This document shows, one piece after another, positions 45,124-54,128 of a DNA stretch of 64,000 nucleotides (its first letter is position 1; the number at the start of each line of letters is the position of its first letter). The stretch is from contig USGS01000002.1 in assembly GCA_900554275.1 (NCBI GenBank), forward strand, positions 1 through 64,000. Reading direction: 5' to 3'. Below the pieces are notes generated by a model. That model made no database searches. It was given only the letters and a program-made list of their open reading frames with translations, and was not told the DNA's origin. Source of the DNA: an uncultured Eubacteriales bacterium. GTDB taxonomy: Bacteria; Bacillota; Clostridia; Oscillospirales; Oscillospiraceae. The translations under genes and the position numbers were made by a program.

Positions 45124-47210
45124 AGAACGTATGGAATATCTTCCGGGCCGACTGGCATCGCATCACCGCCAGCGTGGTGGCGGTGGTGGTACTGCTGGGC
45201 CTGTGCTTAGTGCCCTGCCTGTACGCCTGGTTCAACATCCTGTCCAACTGGGACCCCTACGGGGAGAGCTCCACCAGCCGGATCAAGGTGGCGGTGGCCA
45301 GCGAGGACGACGGCTGCGAGGTGCTGGGCCTGCACGTGAACATAGGGGAGCTGGTATTGCAGGGGCTGGAGAGCAACAAGCAGATGGGCTGGGTGTTCGT
45401 GGACGGTGAGACGGCGGCGGTGGACGGCGTGGAGGCCGGCGATTATTACGCCGCGCTGGTGATCCCCCGCGAGTTCACCGGGGATTTTGTCAGCATTTTG
45501 TCCGGCGAGCTGCGCCATCCGCAGATACAGTATTACGAAAACGAGAAGAAAAACGCCATCGCGCCCAAGATCACCAGCAAGGCCAAGACCGCCGTGCAGG
45601 AGCAGATCAACACCACCATCATCGGCAAGGTGGCGGACGCGCTGACCACCGCCGGGTCTGTGTTCAAGGCCATGGGCTGGGACGGGCAGGACATCGCGGA
45701 CAACCTGCTGGGCAGGCTGGATGAGGCGCAGCGCCAAATGACCCAGCTCGGCGCGGTGCTGGTGTCGCTGAGGGATGTGATGGACGGGGCGGAGTCGCTG
45801 CTGGATGCGTCCGCCATCACCATCCGCGACGCGCAGGGCGCTGTGGACAGCGCCAACGCTGCCGCAGGCAGCACGGTGCAGCTGATCGGCGGCGGACTGG
45901 ACGCGGCGGACACCGCCAACAGCGACCTGCTGGCGGTGCTGAACAACACCTACACGGTGCTGGAGGACGTGGACGCGCTGCTGCGGATACCGGACACCGA
46001 GACGCTGGACCAGCAGCTGCAATCCCAGATACACCGGCAGCTGCAGGCGGTCATCAGGGCGCTGGAGGCGCAGGCGGCCATCGTCACCGATCCGGAGCTG
46101 CAGGCACAGCTTCAGGCCGCTATCGTGAACCTGCGGGCGCTGGACGAGGCGGTGGACGGCATGAGCGTTTCCGCTGCGAGAGACTCGGTGCTGGATTTGC
46201 TGGCCCAGGTGCAGGAGAACCTGCGCATGGCGGCGCTCAGGACGAATCAGGAGGTGAATGACTACCTCCACAGCGCCGGGACGGAGGCACAGGCATCGCT
46301 GCGGGCCTTGCAGCAGCTGCTGTCCGCCGCGGCCAGCGGCCTGAACGGCGTGGACTCGTCCCTGTATACCTATGCGGACGCCGTGGCGGCCACCCAGCCT
46401 ACGCTGGACGCGGGCATCGCGCTGGCCGACACCGTGTCCGGCTATCTGGCGGACATGGAGGAGGACCTGCGGCGCGTCACCGACAGCGGCGCGTTCCAGC
46501 GGTTCTGCGAGCTGATGGAGTCGGACTCCGGCCACATGGCGGACTATCTCAGCTCGCCGGTGCAGCTGAACACGGAGATCGTCTATGAGATCAAGGACTA
46601 CGGCTCGGCCATGGCGCCGTACTACGTGATGCTGGCGCTGTTCGTGGGCAGTCTGCTCACCGCGGTGATGATCAGGGTGCCGGTGACCCAGCCGGAGTTC
46701 GTGGGCTGTCCGGCCATCCAGCGGTATTTCGGGCGGTTTGCCATCTTCTTCCTGATGGCCATGGGCCAGGCGCTGGTCACGGCGTTCGGGTGTCTGCACT
46801 TCGTGGGGATGACGGTGGCGGAGCCGGCGCTGTTCGTGCTGGCCTGCTGCGTGTGCTCGCTGAACTTCGCCGCCATGAACTATGCGCTGGTCTACTCCCT
46901 GGACAACATCGGTATGGCACTCTCGGTCGTTATCATGGTGCTGCAGGTGGCCGGGTCGGGCGGGTCGTATCCCGTTCACGTGCTGCCGCAGCTGTTTCAG
47001 AAGCTGTATCCTGTTATGCCGTTCCACTACGGCATGGATATGCTGCGGGAGACCATCGGCGGGATGTATGGGCAGACGTATCTGCGGTGCGCGCTGGTCC
47101 TGCTGGGGATGTGCGTGGTGTTCACCGTGTTCGGGCTGGTGGTCTATTACCCGGCGCGGAGGCTGAATGCGGCCATCGCCGCGGGGAAGAAAAAGTCCGG
47201 CGTTATGTAA
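45120..47210 (+). CDS. YhgE/Pip-domain membrane protein (second copy)
   Basis: 696 residues, start overlapping the previous stop (ATGA). Same layout as the protein at 42366: N-terminal helix, LYAWFNILSNWDPYGESSTSRIKVAVAS, long coiled-coil extracytoplasmic region, and a C-terminal multi-helix block (NIGMALSVVIMVLQVAGSGGSYPVHVLPQ). The two copies share this framework but differ clearly in the middle region, suggesting an old duplication and a heteromeric complex. Confidence 0.85.
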   Translation: MKNVWNIFRADWHRITASVVAVVVLLGLCLVPCLYAWFNILSNWDPYGESSTSRIKVAVASEDDGCEVLGLHVNIGELVLQGLESNKQMGWVFVDGETAAVDGVEAGDYYAALVIPREFTGDFVSILSGELRHPQIQYYENEKKNAIAPKITSKAKTAVQEQINTTIIGKVADALTTAGSVFKAMGWDGQDIADNLLGRLDEAQRQMTQLGAVLVSLRDVMDGAESLLDASAITIRDAQGAVDSANAAAGSTVQLIGGGLDAADTANSDLLAVLNNTYTVLEDVDALLRIPDTETLDQQLQSQIHRQLQAVIRALEAQAAIVTDPELQAQLQAAIVNLRALDEAVDGMSVSAARDSVLDLLAQVQENLRMAALRTNQEVNDYLHSAGTEAQASLRALQQLLSAAASGLNGVDSSLYTYADAVAATQPTLDAGIALADTVSGYLADMEEDLRRVTDSGAFQRFCELMESDSGHMADYLSSPVQLNTEIVYEIKDYGSAMAPYYVMLALFVGSLLTAVMIRVPVTQPEFVGCPAIQRYFGRFAIFFLMAMGQALVTAFGCLHFVGMTVAEPALFVLACCVCSLNFAAMNYALVYSLDNIGMALSVVIMVLQVAGSGGSYPVHVLPQLFQKLYPVMPFHYGMDMLRETIGGMYGQTYLRCALVLLGMCVVFTVFGLVVYYPARRLNAAIAAGKKKSGVM

Positions 47211-47218
47211 ACAGAACA

Positions 47219-47258
47219 GACAGCAAAAAGGACGCCGGAAGGCGTCCTTTTTGCTGTC
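47219..47258 (+). terminator. Terminator of the YhgE/Pip operon
   Basis: An 18-bp perfect stem (47219-47236 with 47241-47258; core GGACGCC/GGCGTCC with A5/T5), loop GGAA. Confidence 0.88.
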
Positions 47259-47402
47259 TTCAGGGGGAAGGGCGGGGCTTTTGCCGTTTGGTGCAAAAAA
47301 GAGGAGGCGTTTTTGTATAAGACGGAGAAAATTTTGCAGAGTGAGGATAAATTCGTTTTTCCGGTTGCGTGGGATGGGGTTCTATGATACAGTACTGATG
47401 GT

Positions 47403-47420
47403 ATGTTATCAAATTAACAA
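47403..47420 (+). promoter_or_regulatory. Rex-like operator upstream of the hydrogenase operon
   Basis: ATGTTAT-CAAA-TTAACAA matches the known Rex consensus TTGTTAA-N4-TTAACAA at all but two fixed positions. It lies 44 bases before the hydC start, over the expected promoter region. Rex senses NADH/NAD+, fitting an NAD-linked hydrogenase. Confidence 0.6.
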
Positions 47421-47464
47421 AATAACGAAAAAGAAATAATTTGAGGCATTTAGGAGGAAATAGT

Positions 47465-47944
47465 ATGAAACCAGAGCGGGAGAGAACGGAAGCGATCGTC
47501 CGCGCCCACGGCTGCGACAGCGCCAGGCTCATCGCCATTTTGCAGGAGATCCAGGCGGCGGAGAATTACCTGAGCCAGGAGAACATGACGCTGGTGGCGG
47601 ATATGCTGGGCATCAGCGTGGCGCGGGTATACAGCGTGGCCACATTTTACGAGAATTTCTCCCTTGAACCCAAGGGAAGGCATATCATAAAGGTCTGTGA
47701 CGGCACGGCCTGTCATGTCCGCAAGTCCGGCCCGATCTACGACGCCATCCGGGAGTATCTGGGGCTGGAGGGCAAGAGAAAGACGTCCGACGATGCCATG
47801 TTCACGCTGGAGACGGTGGCCTGTCTTGGTGCGTGCGGGCTTGCCCCCACCATGACCATCGACGGCGATGTGTTCGCCAAGATGACGCCGGAAACCGCCA
47901 TTGAGGCGCTGGAGAGCATCCGCAGAGAGGAGGAGGCAAAGTGA
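47465..47944 (+). CDS. hydC: NuoE-like [2Fe-2S] subunit of NAD-linked [FeFe] hydrogenase
   Basis: ATG 47465 with TAGGAGG upstream; 159 residues. Thioredoxin-like ferredoxin with four Cys in CDGTACHVRKSG and VACLGACGLAP; N-terminal helical part SVATFYENFSLEPKGRH is typical of NuoE/HndA. It passes electrons within the HydABC complex. It overlaps the next gene by 4 bases. Confidence 0.9.
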   Translation: MKPERERTEAIVRAHGCDSARLIAILQEIQAAENYLSQENMTLVADMLGISVARVYSVATFYENFSLEPKGRHIIKVCDGTACHVRKSGPIYDAIREYLGLEGKRKTSDDAMFTLETVACLGACGLAPTMTIDGDVFAKMTPETAIEALESIRREEEAK

Positions 47945-49830
47945 GTGTTCTGACGAGAGAGGGCTTCCACGCGCTCACCGCACAGGCGAAGCGGGACTTG
48001 CAGCGCAGCACCGATTCCGTGAACGTAATGGTCTGCGCCGGTACGGGCTGCATCGCCGGGGGCGCGATGAAGGTCTATGAATACCTGAAGAGCGCCTGCG
48101 AGCGGCGGGGCATCCCCGTGGCCGTCTCATTGAGGCAGGAGGCCGGGGCTAAGGGCATCCACCTGAAAAAGAGCGGCTGCCACGGCTTCTGCGAGATCGG
48201 CCCGCTGGTGAATATCGAGCCGCTGGACGTGCTCTATGCCCATGTCCACACGGAGGACTGCGATGAGATCATCGACAAGACCATCCTCGGCGGCGAGGTC
48301 ATCGAGCGCCTGCTCTACGAGCAGAACGGCGTGCGCTATCAGCACCGCGACGATATTCCCTTCTATAAGAACCAACAGCGGCTGATCCTGAAGAACTCCG
48401 GGAAGACCGACGCCGAGGATCTGGAGGAATATCTGGCGCTGGGCGGCTATCAGGCGCTGGAGAAGGCGCTGTTTGAGATGACCGACACGCAGATCTGCGC
48501 GGAGATCACGGACTCCGGCCTCCGCGGACGAGGCGGCGGAGGCTTCCCTGCCGGGCGCAAGTGGGAGAGCGTGCGGCGCAATGTGTCCGATGTGAAGTAC
48601 ATCGTGTGCAACGGCGACGAGGGCGACCCCGGCGCTTTCATGGATCAGGGCGTTATGGAGGGCAACCCCCACAGCGTGATCGAGGGCATGATGATCGCCG
48701 GTGCGGCTACCGGCGGTACGGAGGGGTATATCTACGTCCGCGCCGAGTATCCTCTGGCGGTGAAACGCCTGCAGACCGCCATCGACAAGGCCGCGGAGGC
48801 GGGCCTTCTGGGCGATAATATCATGGGCACGGACTTCTGCTTCCATATCCACATCAACCGGGGCGCGGGCGCGTTCGTCTGCGGCGAGGGCAGCGCCCTG
48901 ACCGCGTCCATCGAGGGCAAGCGCGGTATGCCCCGCGTCAAGCCGCCCCGCACTGTCGATCAGGGACTTTGGGGCAAGCCCACGGTGCTGAACAATGTGG
49001 AGACGTTTTCCAACGTACCCGGTATCATAATGAACGGCGCGGCGTGGTATCGCACCATCGGCACGGAGGGCAGCGCCGGTACGAAGACCTTCGCCCTGAC
49101 CGGCAACGTGGTGAACACGGGACTGGTGGAGGTGCCAATGGGTACAACGCTGCGGAAGGTCATCTTCGACATCGGCGGCGGCATCCCGGACGGCAAGAGG
49201 TTCAAGGCCGTGCAGATCGGCGGCCCGTCCGGCGGCTGTCTCACCGAGGAGCATTTAGATATGCCGATGGACTTCGACTCTCTCAAGAAGGCCGGGGCAA
49301 TCATCGGCTCGGGCGGATTGGTGGTCATGGACGAGGACACCTGCATGGTGGATGTGGCGCGGTTTTTCATGCATTTTACGCAGAAGGAGAGCTGCGGCAA
49401 GTGTACTCCCTGCCGGGAGGGTACGAAGCGTATGCTGGAGATACTGGAGCGCATCGTGGAGAACGAGGGCTCTATGGAGGATCTGGATATGCTGGAATCG
49501 CTGAGTGACACCATCACGGACACGGCGCTGTGCGGCCTGGGGCAGACGGCCTGCAAGCCGGTGATGTCCACGCTGAAAAATTTCCGTCAGGACTATCTGA
49601 ACCACGTGGTGGACCACCACTGTCCCATCTGCAACGGGCGTAAGCGCCGACTGGAGATCAAGAGCGAGCTGTGCAAGGGCTGCGGCAAGTGCGCCCGGAA
49701 CTGTCCGATGGAGGCCATCTCCGGACAGCCCCGTATGCCCTACGTCATCGACAACGAGAAGTGCATCCACTGCGGCGCCTGCTGGGGCGCCTGCCCGTTC
49801 GGCGCTATCGACGCCATAGAGGAGGAGTGA
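47941..49830 (+). CDS. hydB: NuoF-like NAD/FMN subunit of [FeFe] hydrogenase
   Basis: GTG start overlapping the hydC stop; 629 residues. Order of domains: N-terminal thioredoxin-like [2Fe-2S] (CAGTGC...CHGFCEIGP), FMN/NADH domain (GLRGRGGGGFPAGRKW, CNGDEGDPGAFMD), SLBB domain, [4Fe-4S] motif ESCGKCTPCREGT, and two C-terminal ferredoxin clusters (CKGCGKCARNCP and CIHCGACWGACP). This is the HydB/HndC architecture of bifurcating or NAD-reducing hydrogenases. Confidence 0.93.
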   Translation: MSVLTREGFHALTAQAKRDLQRSTDSVNVMVCAGTGCIAGGAMKVYEYLKSACERRGIPVAVSLRQEAGAKGIHLKKSGCHGFCEIGPLVNIEPLDVLYAHVHTEDCDEIIDKTILGGEVIERLLYEQNGVRYQHRDDIPFYKNQQRLILKNSGKTDAEDLEEYLALGGYQALEKALFEMTDTQICAEITDSGLRGRGGGGFPAGRKWESVRRNVSDVKYIVCNGDEGDPGAFMDQGVMEGNPHSVIEGMMIAGAATGGTEGYIYVRAEYPLAVKRLQTAIDKAAEAGLLGDNIMGTDFCFHIHINRGAGAFVCGEGSALTASIEGKRGMPRVKPPRTVDQGLWGKPTVLNNVETFSNVPGIIMNGAAWYRTIGTEGSAGTKTFALTGNVVNTGLVEVPMGTTLRKVIFDIGGGIPDGKRFKAVQIGGPSGGCLTEEHLDMPMDFDSLKKAGAIIGSGGLVVMDEDTCMVDVARFFMHFTQKESCGKCTPCREGTKRMLEILERIVENEGSMEDLDMLESLSDTITDTALCGLGQTACKPVMSTLKNFRQDYLNHVVDHHCPICNGRKRRLEIKSELCKGCGKCARNCPMEAISGQPRMPYVIDNEKCIHCGACWGACPFGAIDAIEEE

Positions 49831-49833
49831 GCC

Positions 49834-51531
49834 ATGGCCAAGGGAATTATGATCATCGACGGCCAGCGCGTGCCGTTTGACGGGGAGAAGAACGTACTGG
49901 CCGTTATCCGCAAGGCGGGCATCGACATCCCCACGTTTTGCTACTACTCTGAGCTGAGCACCTACGGCGCGTGCCGGATGTGCATGGTGGAGGATGTGAA
50001 GACCGGCAAGCTGGACGCCTCCTGCTCCATGGAGCCCCGGGACGGCATGGAGATCCGCACCAACACCGCCAAGCTGCTGAAGCACCGGCGGATGATCCTG
50101 GAGCTGCTGTTAGCGTCCCACGACTGCTCCTGCACCACCTGCGCCAAGAGCGGCAACTGCCGGTTGCAGGAGCTGGCACAGCGGTTCGGCGTGCGGCATA
50201 TCCGCTTCAGCGACACACGGCCACACCGGGAGAAGGACTACACCAGCGCCGCCATCTTCCGCGACCCCAACAAGTGCATCCTGTGCGGCGACTGCGTCCG
50301 GGCGTGCGAGGAGCTGCAGGGACAGGGCATACTGAACTTTGCCTTCCGGGGCAGTGAATTGCAGGTGATGCCCGCCTTTGACCGCAAGCTGGAGGCCACC
50401 AAGTGCGTGGGCTGCGGCCAGTGCGCCGCCGTGTGTACCACCGGCGCGATCACTGTGAACGATCAGATCGGTACGGCCTGGCGGGCCATCCACGACCCGA
50501 AAAAGCGGGTGGTGGTGCAGATCGCACCGGCGGTGCGTGTGGCCATCGGCGAGGCCTTCGGCCTGCCCGCCGGAACGAACGCCATCGACCAGCTGACCAC
50601 GGCGCTGAAGCTGATGGGCGTGGACGAGGTGTACGACACCAATTTCGGCGCGGATATGACCACCATCTCCGAGGCGGAGGAATTCCTGCAGCGGCTGAAG
50701 ACCGGTGGGCCGTTCCCCATGTTCACCAGCTGCTGTCCCGCGTGGGTCAAGTATCTGGAGCTGAACGACCCCAAGTACCTGCACAACATCTCCACCTGCA
50801 AGTCCCCCATGGAGATGTTCGCCGCGGTGATCCGGGACAAGTACGCCGCCAAGGACGCGGCGGACGGACGCACCACCTATCAGATCGCCATCATGCCCTG
50901 CACCGCCAAGAAGATGGAGGCGGCGCGGCTTGAGTTCACCCACGACGGGCGGCCCGACGTGGATCTGGTGCTGACCACCCGGGAGCTGGTGGATATGATC
51001 CGCGAGGCGGGCATCCAGCTGCCGGAGCTGGAGCTGGAGTCCCCGGACCTGCCCTTCGGACTGGGCAGCGGCGCGGCGGTGATCTACGGCGTCACCGGCG
51101 GCGTGGCCGAGGCGGTGGTCCGCCACTGTCTGCCGGATAAAAGCAAGAACGCGCTCCGGGCCGTGCGGGTCACGGACCTGCGGGGCGACGGCGCGATCCG
51201 GGAGGTGACGCTGACGGTGGAGGGGCAGGAGCTGCGCATCGCCATCGTCAACGGACTGATCCACGCCAAGGAGCTGATCGCCGACATCGAGGCGGGGAAG
51301 CGCTCCTACCATCTGGTGGAGGTCATGACCTGCAAGGGCGGCTGTGTGGGCGGCGCGGGCCAGCCCTACGGGCTCAGCGGCGTGAAGAAGCAGCGGGGCG
51401 AGGGGCTGTATGCCGCCGACGCCTCCGCCATGTTCAAGCGGGCGGAGAAGAACCCCATCGTCACCGCCATGCTGAAGGAGTACGGCGAGGAGCGCTGTCA
51501 CGAGCTGCTCCACGTACACTACGGAGCGTGA
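49834..51531 (+). CDS. hydA: [FeFe] hydrogenase catalytic subunit
   Basis: 565 residues, 3 bases after hydB. N-terminal [2Fe-2S] domain with C36, C47, C50 and C64, a His/Cys [4Fe-4S] segment (HDCSCTTCAKSGNC), two ferredoxin clusters (CILCGDCVRAC, CVGCGQCAAVC), and the H-cluster domain with all three signatures: TSCCPAW (298-304), MPCTAKKME (354-) and MTCKGGCVGGAGQP (498-). With hydB and hydC it forms the trimeric, probably electron-bifurcating complex that oxidises NADH and ferredoxin to make H2, or the reverse. Maturases hydE, hydF, hydG are not in the window. Confidence 0.96.
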   Translation: MAKGIMIIDGQRVPFDGEKNVLAVIRKAGIDIPTFCYYSELSTYGACRMCMVEDVKTGKLDASCSMEPRDGMEIRTNTAKLLKHRRMILELLLASHDCSCTTCAKSGNCRLQELAQRFGVRHIRFSDTRPHREKDYTSAAIFRDPNKCILCGDCVRACEELQGQGILNFAFRGSELQVMPAFDRKLEATKCVGCGQCAAVCTTGAITVNDQIGTAWRAIHDPKKRVVVQIAPAVRVAIGEAFGLPAGTNAIDQLTTALKLMGVDEVYDTNFGADMTTISEAEEFLQRLKTGGPFPMFTSCCPAWVKYLELNDPKYLHNISTCKSPMEMFAAVIRDKYAAKDAADGRTTYQIAIMPCTAKKMEAARLEFTHDGRPDVDLVLTTRELVDMIREAGIQLPELELESPDLPFGLGSGAAVIYGVTGGVAEAVVRHCLPDKSKNALRAVRVTDLRGDGAIREVTLTVEGQELRIAIVNGLIHAKELIADIEAGKRSYHLVEVMTCKGGCVGGAGQPYGLSGVKKQRGEGLYAADASAMFKRAEKNPIVTAMLKEYGEERCHELLHVHYGA

Positions 51532-51535
51532 GCGG

Positions 51536-51564
51536 TTGACCTTTTCCTCCCGGGATATTATAAT
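51536..51564 (+). promoter_or_regulatory. Promoter of the YitT-family gene
   Basis: TTGACC (51536-51541), 17-base spacer, TATAAT (51559-51564), starting 5 bases after the hydA stop. The downstream gene is therefore separately transcribed. Confidence 0.8.
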
Positions 51565-51595
51565 GGATATATCAACCATCGGGAGGTACATTGCC

Positions 51596-52456
51596 ATGCG
51601 CTTTTCCGACACGCTGAAGCAATACGCACTCATCACCGCCGGCTGTGCTCTGTACGCGCTGGGCTTTTGCTGGTGCTGCCAGCCGCAGCATATGTCTATC
51701 GGCGGCCTGACCGGCGTGGCCCAGGTGCTCAACGTATTTTTTCCGTCCCTGCCTGTGGGCACGGTGACGCTGGTGCTGAACGTCCCTGTTTTCGCGCTGG
51801 GACTGAAACTCCTGGGCAAAAAGGTGCTTATCAGCTCCCTGTACGCGATGGCCGTCAGCTCCCTGATGATCGACGGCATCAACGCCGTGTACCAGTTCCA
51901 GCCGCTGGAGCCGGTGCTGGCGGTGGTCTACGGCGGCGTGCTGTGCGGCGCGGCCATCGGGCTGATGCTGCGGCAGGGCGCGACCACCGGCGGTACGGAG
52001 CTGATCGCACGGCTGCTGAAGCTGAAATTCCAGCAGCTGCCCATCGGCAAGCTGTGTATGCTGGTGGATCTGGTGGTCATCATCACCTATTCGCTGACGT
52101 TCCGCCAGCTGACCCAGGTGCTGTACAGCATCGCCATGCTGTATATCCTTACGTTTCTCATGGATAAGGTGGTATATGGAGGCAAGGCCGCCAAGCTGTC
52201 CTTCATCATCAGCGCCCGCAGCGAGGACATCACCCGGGCGCTGCTGGAGATGGACATGGGCGTGACGCTGCTGTCCGGCACGGGGGCGTACAAGAACCTG
52301 CCCACCCAGGTGGTGATGTGCGCCTTCGGCCGGGGGTATATCATCCCGGTGAAAAAGCTGGTGCAGCGCATCGATCCGGACGCCTTCGTCATCGTGTGCG
52401 ACACCCATGAGATCCTGGGGGAGGGGTTCGGCACATACGACCCCACCGGGCTGTGA
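51596..52456 (+). CDS. YitT-family (DUF161/DUF2179) membrane protein
   Basis: ATG 51596 with GGGAGG upstream; the open frame before it lies over the promoter. 286 residues: five to six membrane helices with the YitT signature MSIGGLTGVAQVL and RQGATTGGTELIARLL, then a cytoplasmic DUF2179 domain (residues about 200-286, ITRALLEMDMGVTLLSGTGAY). Function in the family is not established. Confidence 0.9.
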   Translation: MRFSDTLKQYALITAGCALYALGFCWCCQPQHMSIGGLTGVAQVLNVFFPSLPVGTVTLVLNVPVFALGLKLLGKKVLISSLYAMAVSSLMIDGINAVYQFQPLEPVLAVVYGGVLCGAAIGLMLRQGATTGGTELIARLLKLKFQQLPIGKLCMLVDLVVIITYSLTFRQLTQVLYSIAMLYILTFLMDKVVYGGKAAKLSFIISARSEDITRALLEMDMGVTLLSGTGAYKNLPTQVVMCAFGRGYIIPVKKLVQRIDPDAFVIVCDTHEILGEGFGTYDPTGL

Positions 52457-52479
52457 CGGCGGGGGACACTTCAAGACAT

Positions 52480-52507
52480 AAAAAAGCACCCGTGAGGGTG
52501 CTTTTTT
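52480..52507. terminator. Bidirectional terminator between convergent genes
   Basis: AAAAAAGCACCC (52480-52491), loop GTGA, GGGTGCTTTTTT (52496-52507). A and T runs on both sides serve the YitT gene and the minus-strand lipoate ligase gene. Confidence 0.88.
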
Positions 52508-52546
52508 ATGCTGTTATCACACGATGGGAGTTTCTTTTATATGGGG

Positions 52547-53536
52547 CTATTCCACGATCAGCTCTGCCAACTGGGCCGGGGTTACGTTGTGGATGTAGGT
52601 TTCCAGGTCCACGGCCTCCAGCCGATGCAGAACGTCCTCCCGGCGGTAGGGGCAGCCCAGCAGCAGCTGGGAGAGCCGGGCGGTGTCGCCGCTGCCGAAG
52701 AAGTCGCCGAAGAACTGGATGTCCGCCAGCTTGCCCTGTGCCACGGAAAGGGATACCTCCACCTGGCCGCAGCCCTCGAAACGGCAGCGGCGGCGGTCGG
52801 TGTAGGCGGGGGAGCGGCCGTAGTTCCACTCCCAGGTGGCGTAGCGGGCGGCGCGGATGGCCTCGATCTGCGTCTCGTCCGCGGCGGTGAGGGTCAGGGC
52901 ATGGAGCGGCTCGGCAGCGCTGAGGTATTCCAGCAGGCGCTGCCGGAACTGCGCCAGCGTTGTGCCCTCCGGCATATAGGGCCGCAGGTTGGTCACGCGG
53001 CTGGCCACGGACTTGATGCCCTTGGACTGGATCTTGTCGCGATCCACCTGGAGGGCCTGGGTCACCGTGGTCAGGTCGGAGTCGAACATGATGGTGCCGT
53101 GGTGCATGACACGGCCCTCGCGCACGTACTGGGAGTTGCCGGAGAACTTTTTGCCGTCCACAGTGATGTCGTTGCGGCCGGAGATCTCCGCCTGTACGCC
53201 GAAGGAGCGCAGCGTTTCCACGATGGGGACGCAGAACATATGGAGGTCGATGCCGTCCATCTTGTCGGCGTCGGTGATGAACGTGAAGTTCAGGTTGCCC
53301 AGGTCGTGATAGACCGCGCCGCCGCCGGAAAGGCGGCGCACCACGGTGATGTCATGGGCCCGGACGAAGTCACTGTTGATCTCCGCCACCGTGTTCTGAT
53401 TTTTGCCGACAACGATGGTGTTGTGGTTCTGCCAGAGCATGAAGTAGCTCTTGCTGCGGTCCAGGCTGTCGAACACGTACTGCTCTAAAGCCAGATTCCA
53501 GCAGGGGTCGGTGCAGGGGGAGTTGATATATTCCAT
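52547..53536 (-). CDS. lplA: Lipoate-protein ligase A
   Basis: Start at the ATG complementary to 53534-53536 (MEYINSPCTDPCWNLALEQYV), with GAGGT upstream; 329 residues. LplA motifs are VVGKNQNTVAEIN, VVRRLSGGGAVYHDLGNLNFTFI, the lipoyl-adenylate Lys in GRNDITVDGKKFSGNSQ, and a C-terminal accessory domain. It attaches lipoate to the E2 protein encoded in the same gene cluster. It is 8 bases downstream of the GDSL esterase gene. Confidence 0.93.
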   Translation of the reverse strand: MEYINSPCTDPCWNLALEQYVFDSLDRSKSYFMLWQNHNTIVVGKNQNTVAEINSDFVRAHDITVVRRLSGGGAVYHDLGNLNFTFITDADKMDGIDLHMFCVPIVETLRSFGVQAEISGRNDITVDGKKFSGNSQYVREGRVMHHGTIMFDSDLTTVTQALQVDRDKIQSKGIKSVASRVTNLRPYMPEGTTLAQFRQRLLEYLSAAEPLHALTLTAADETQIEAIRAARYATWEWNYGRSPAYTDRRRCRFEGCGQVEVSLSVAQGKLADIQFFGDFFGSGDTARLSQLLLGCPYRREDVLHRLEAVDLETYIHNVTPAQLAELIVE

Positions 53537-53544
53537 AGGATACC

Positions 53545-54117
53545 TCACATATTCCGGGCGGCAAGGGACTGGAGAACCGCGTCGGCCATGACGCGGCTGC
53601 CGGCGGCGCTGGGGTGCATACCGTCCTCCTGATACAGCTCGCCGGGCAGCGGCGCGGCGGCAAAGGCCGCCGCAAAGTCCACGCGGCGCAGGGAGATGGC
53701 ATCGGTGAGGGCGCGCAGCCAGCGAATATAGCGAAGGGAGGCGCTGCGGGCGTTTTCCACGTCGCAGACGGCCTGCCAGCGCTGGGGGATATTGCGGATG
53801 GGGAAGGGAATGCCCACCACGGGCTTTACGCCACGGGCCGCGCACTGGTGCAGCATGGCCATGAGGGACGTTTTGGCCTGCTCCTCCGAGCCGGTGAGCA
53901 TGATGTCGTTGTCGCCGCCCATGAGCAGCACCATATCCGGCTGCTGGGGCAGCACCTCAGTCTGAAGCCGCACCAGCAGGCCGGTGGAGGTGTCGCCGCT
54001 GACACCGGCGTTGATCCAGGTGTGGGGCGTCTCACGGTTCAGGATCTGCACCCAGCAGTCCTCAGAGGACAGGCGGTAGCCGGCGGTCAGGCTGTCGCCG
54101 AGACAGACGATTTTCAT
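53545..54117 (-). CDS. SGNH/GDSL hydrolase
   Basis: 190 residues, ATG with AAAGGAGA upstream. Catalytic Ser9 in GDSLTAG, Gly in VSGDT, Asn in GGDNDIM, and the Asp/His pair in DGMHPSAAG define the SGNH family. No signal peptide, so likely a cytoplasmic acyl esterase or thioesterase. Its place between a lipoate ligase and MgtC gene gives no clear hint. Confidence 0.88.
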   Translation of the reverse strand: MKIVCLGDSLTAGYRLSSEDCWVQILNRETPHTWINAGVSGDTSTGLLVRLQTEVLPQQPDMVLLMGGDNDIMLTGSEEQAKTSLMAMLHQCAARGVKPVVGIPFPIRNIPQRWQAVCDVENARSASLRYIRWLRALTDAISLRRVDFAAAFAAAPLPGELYQEDGMHPSAAGSRVMADAVLQSLAARNM

Positions 54118-54128
54118 GGCGTCTCCTT

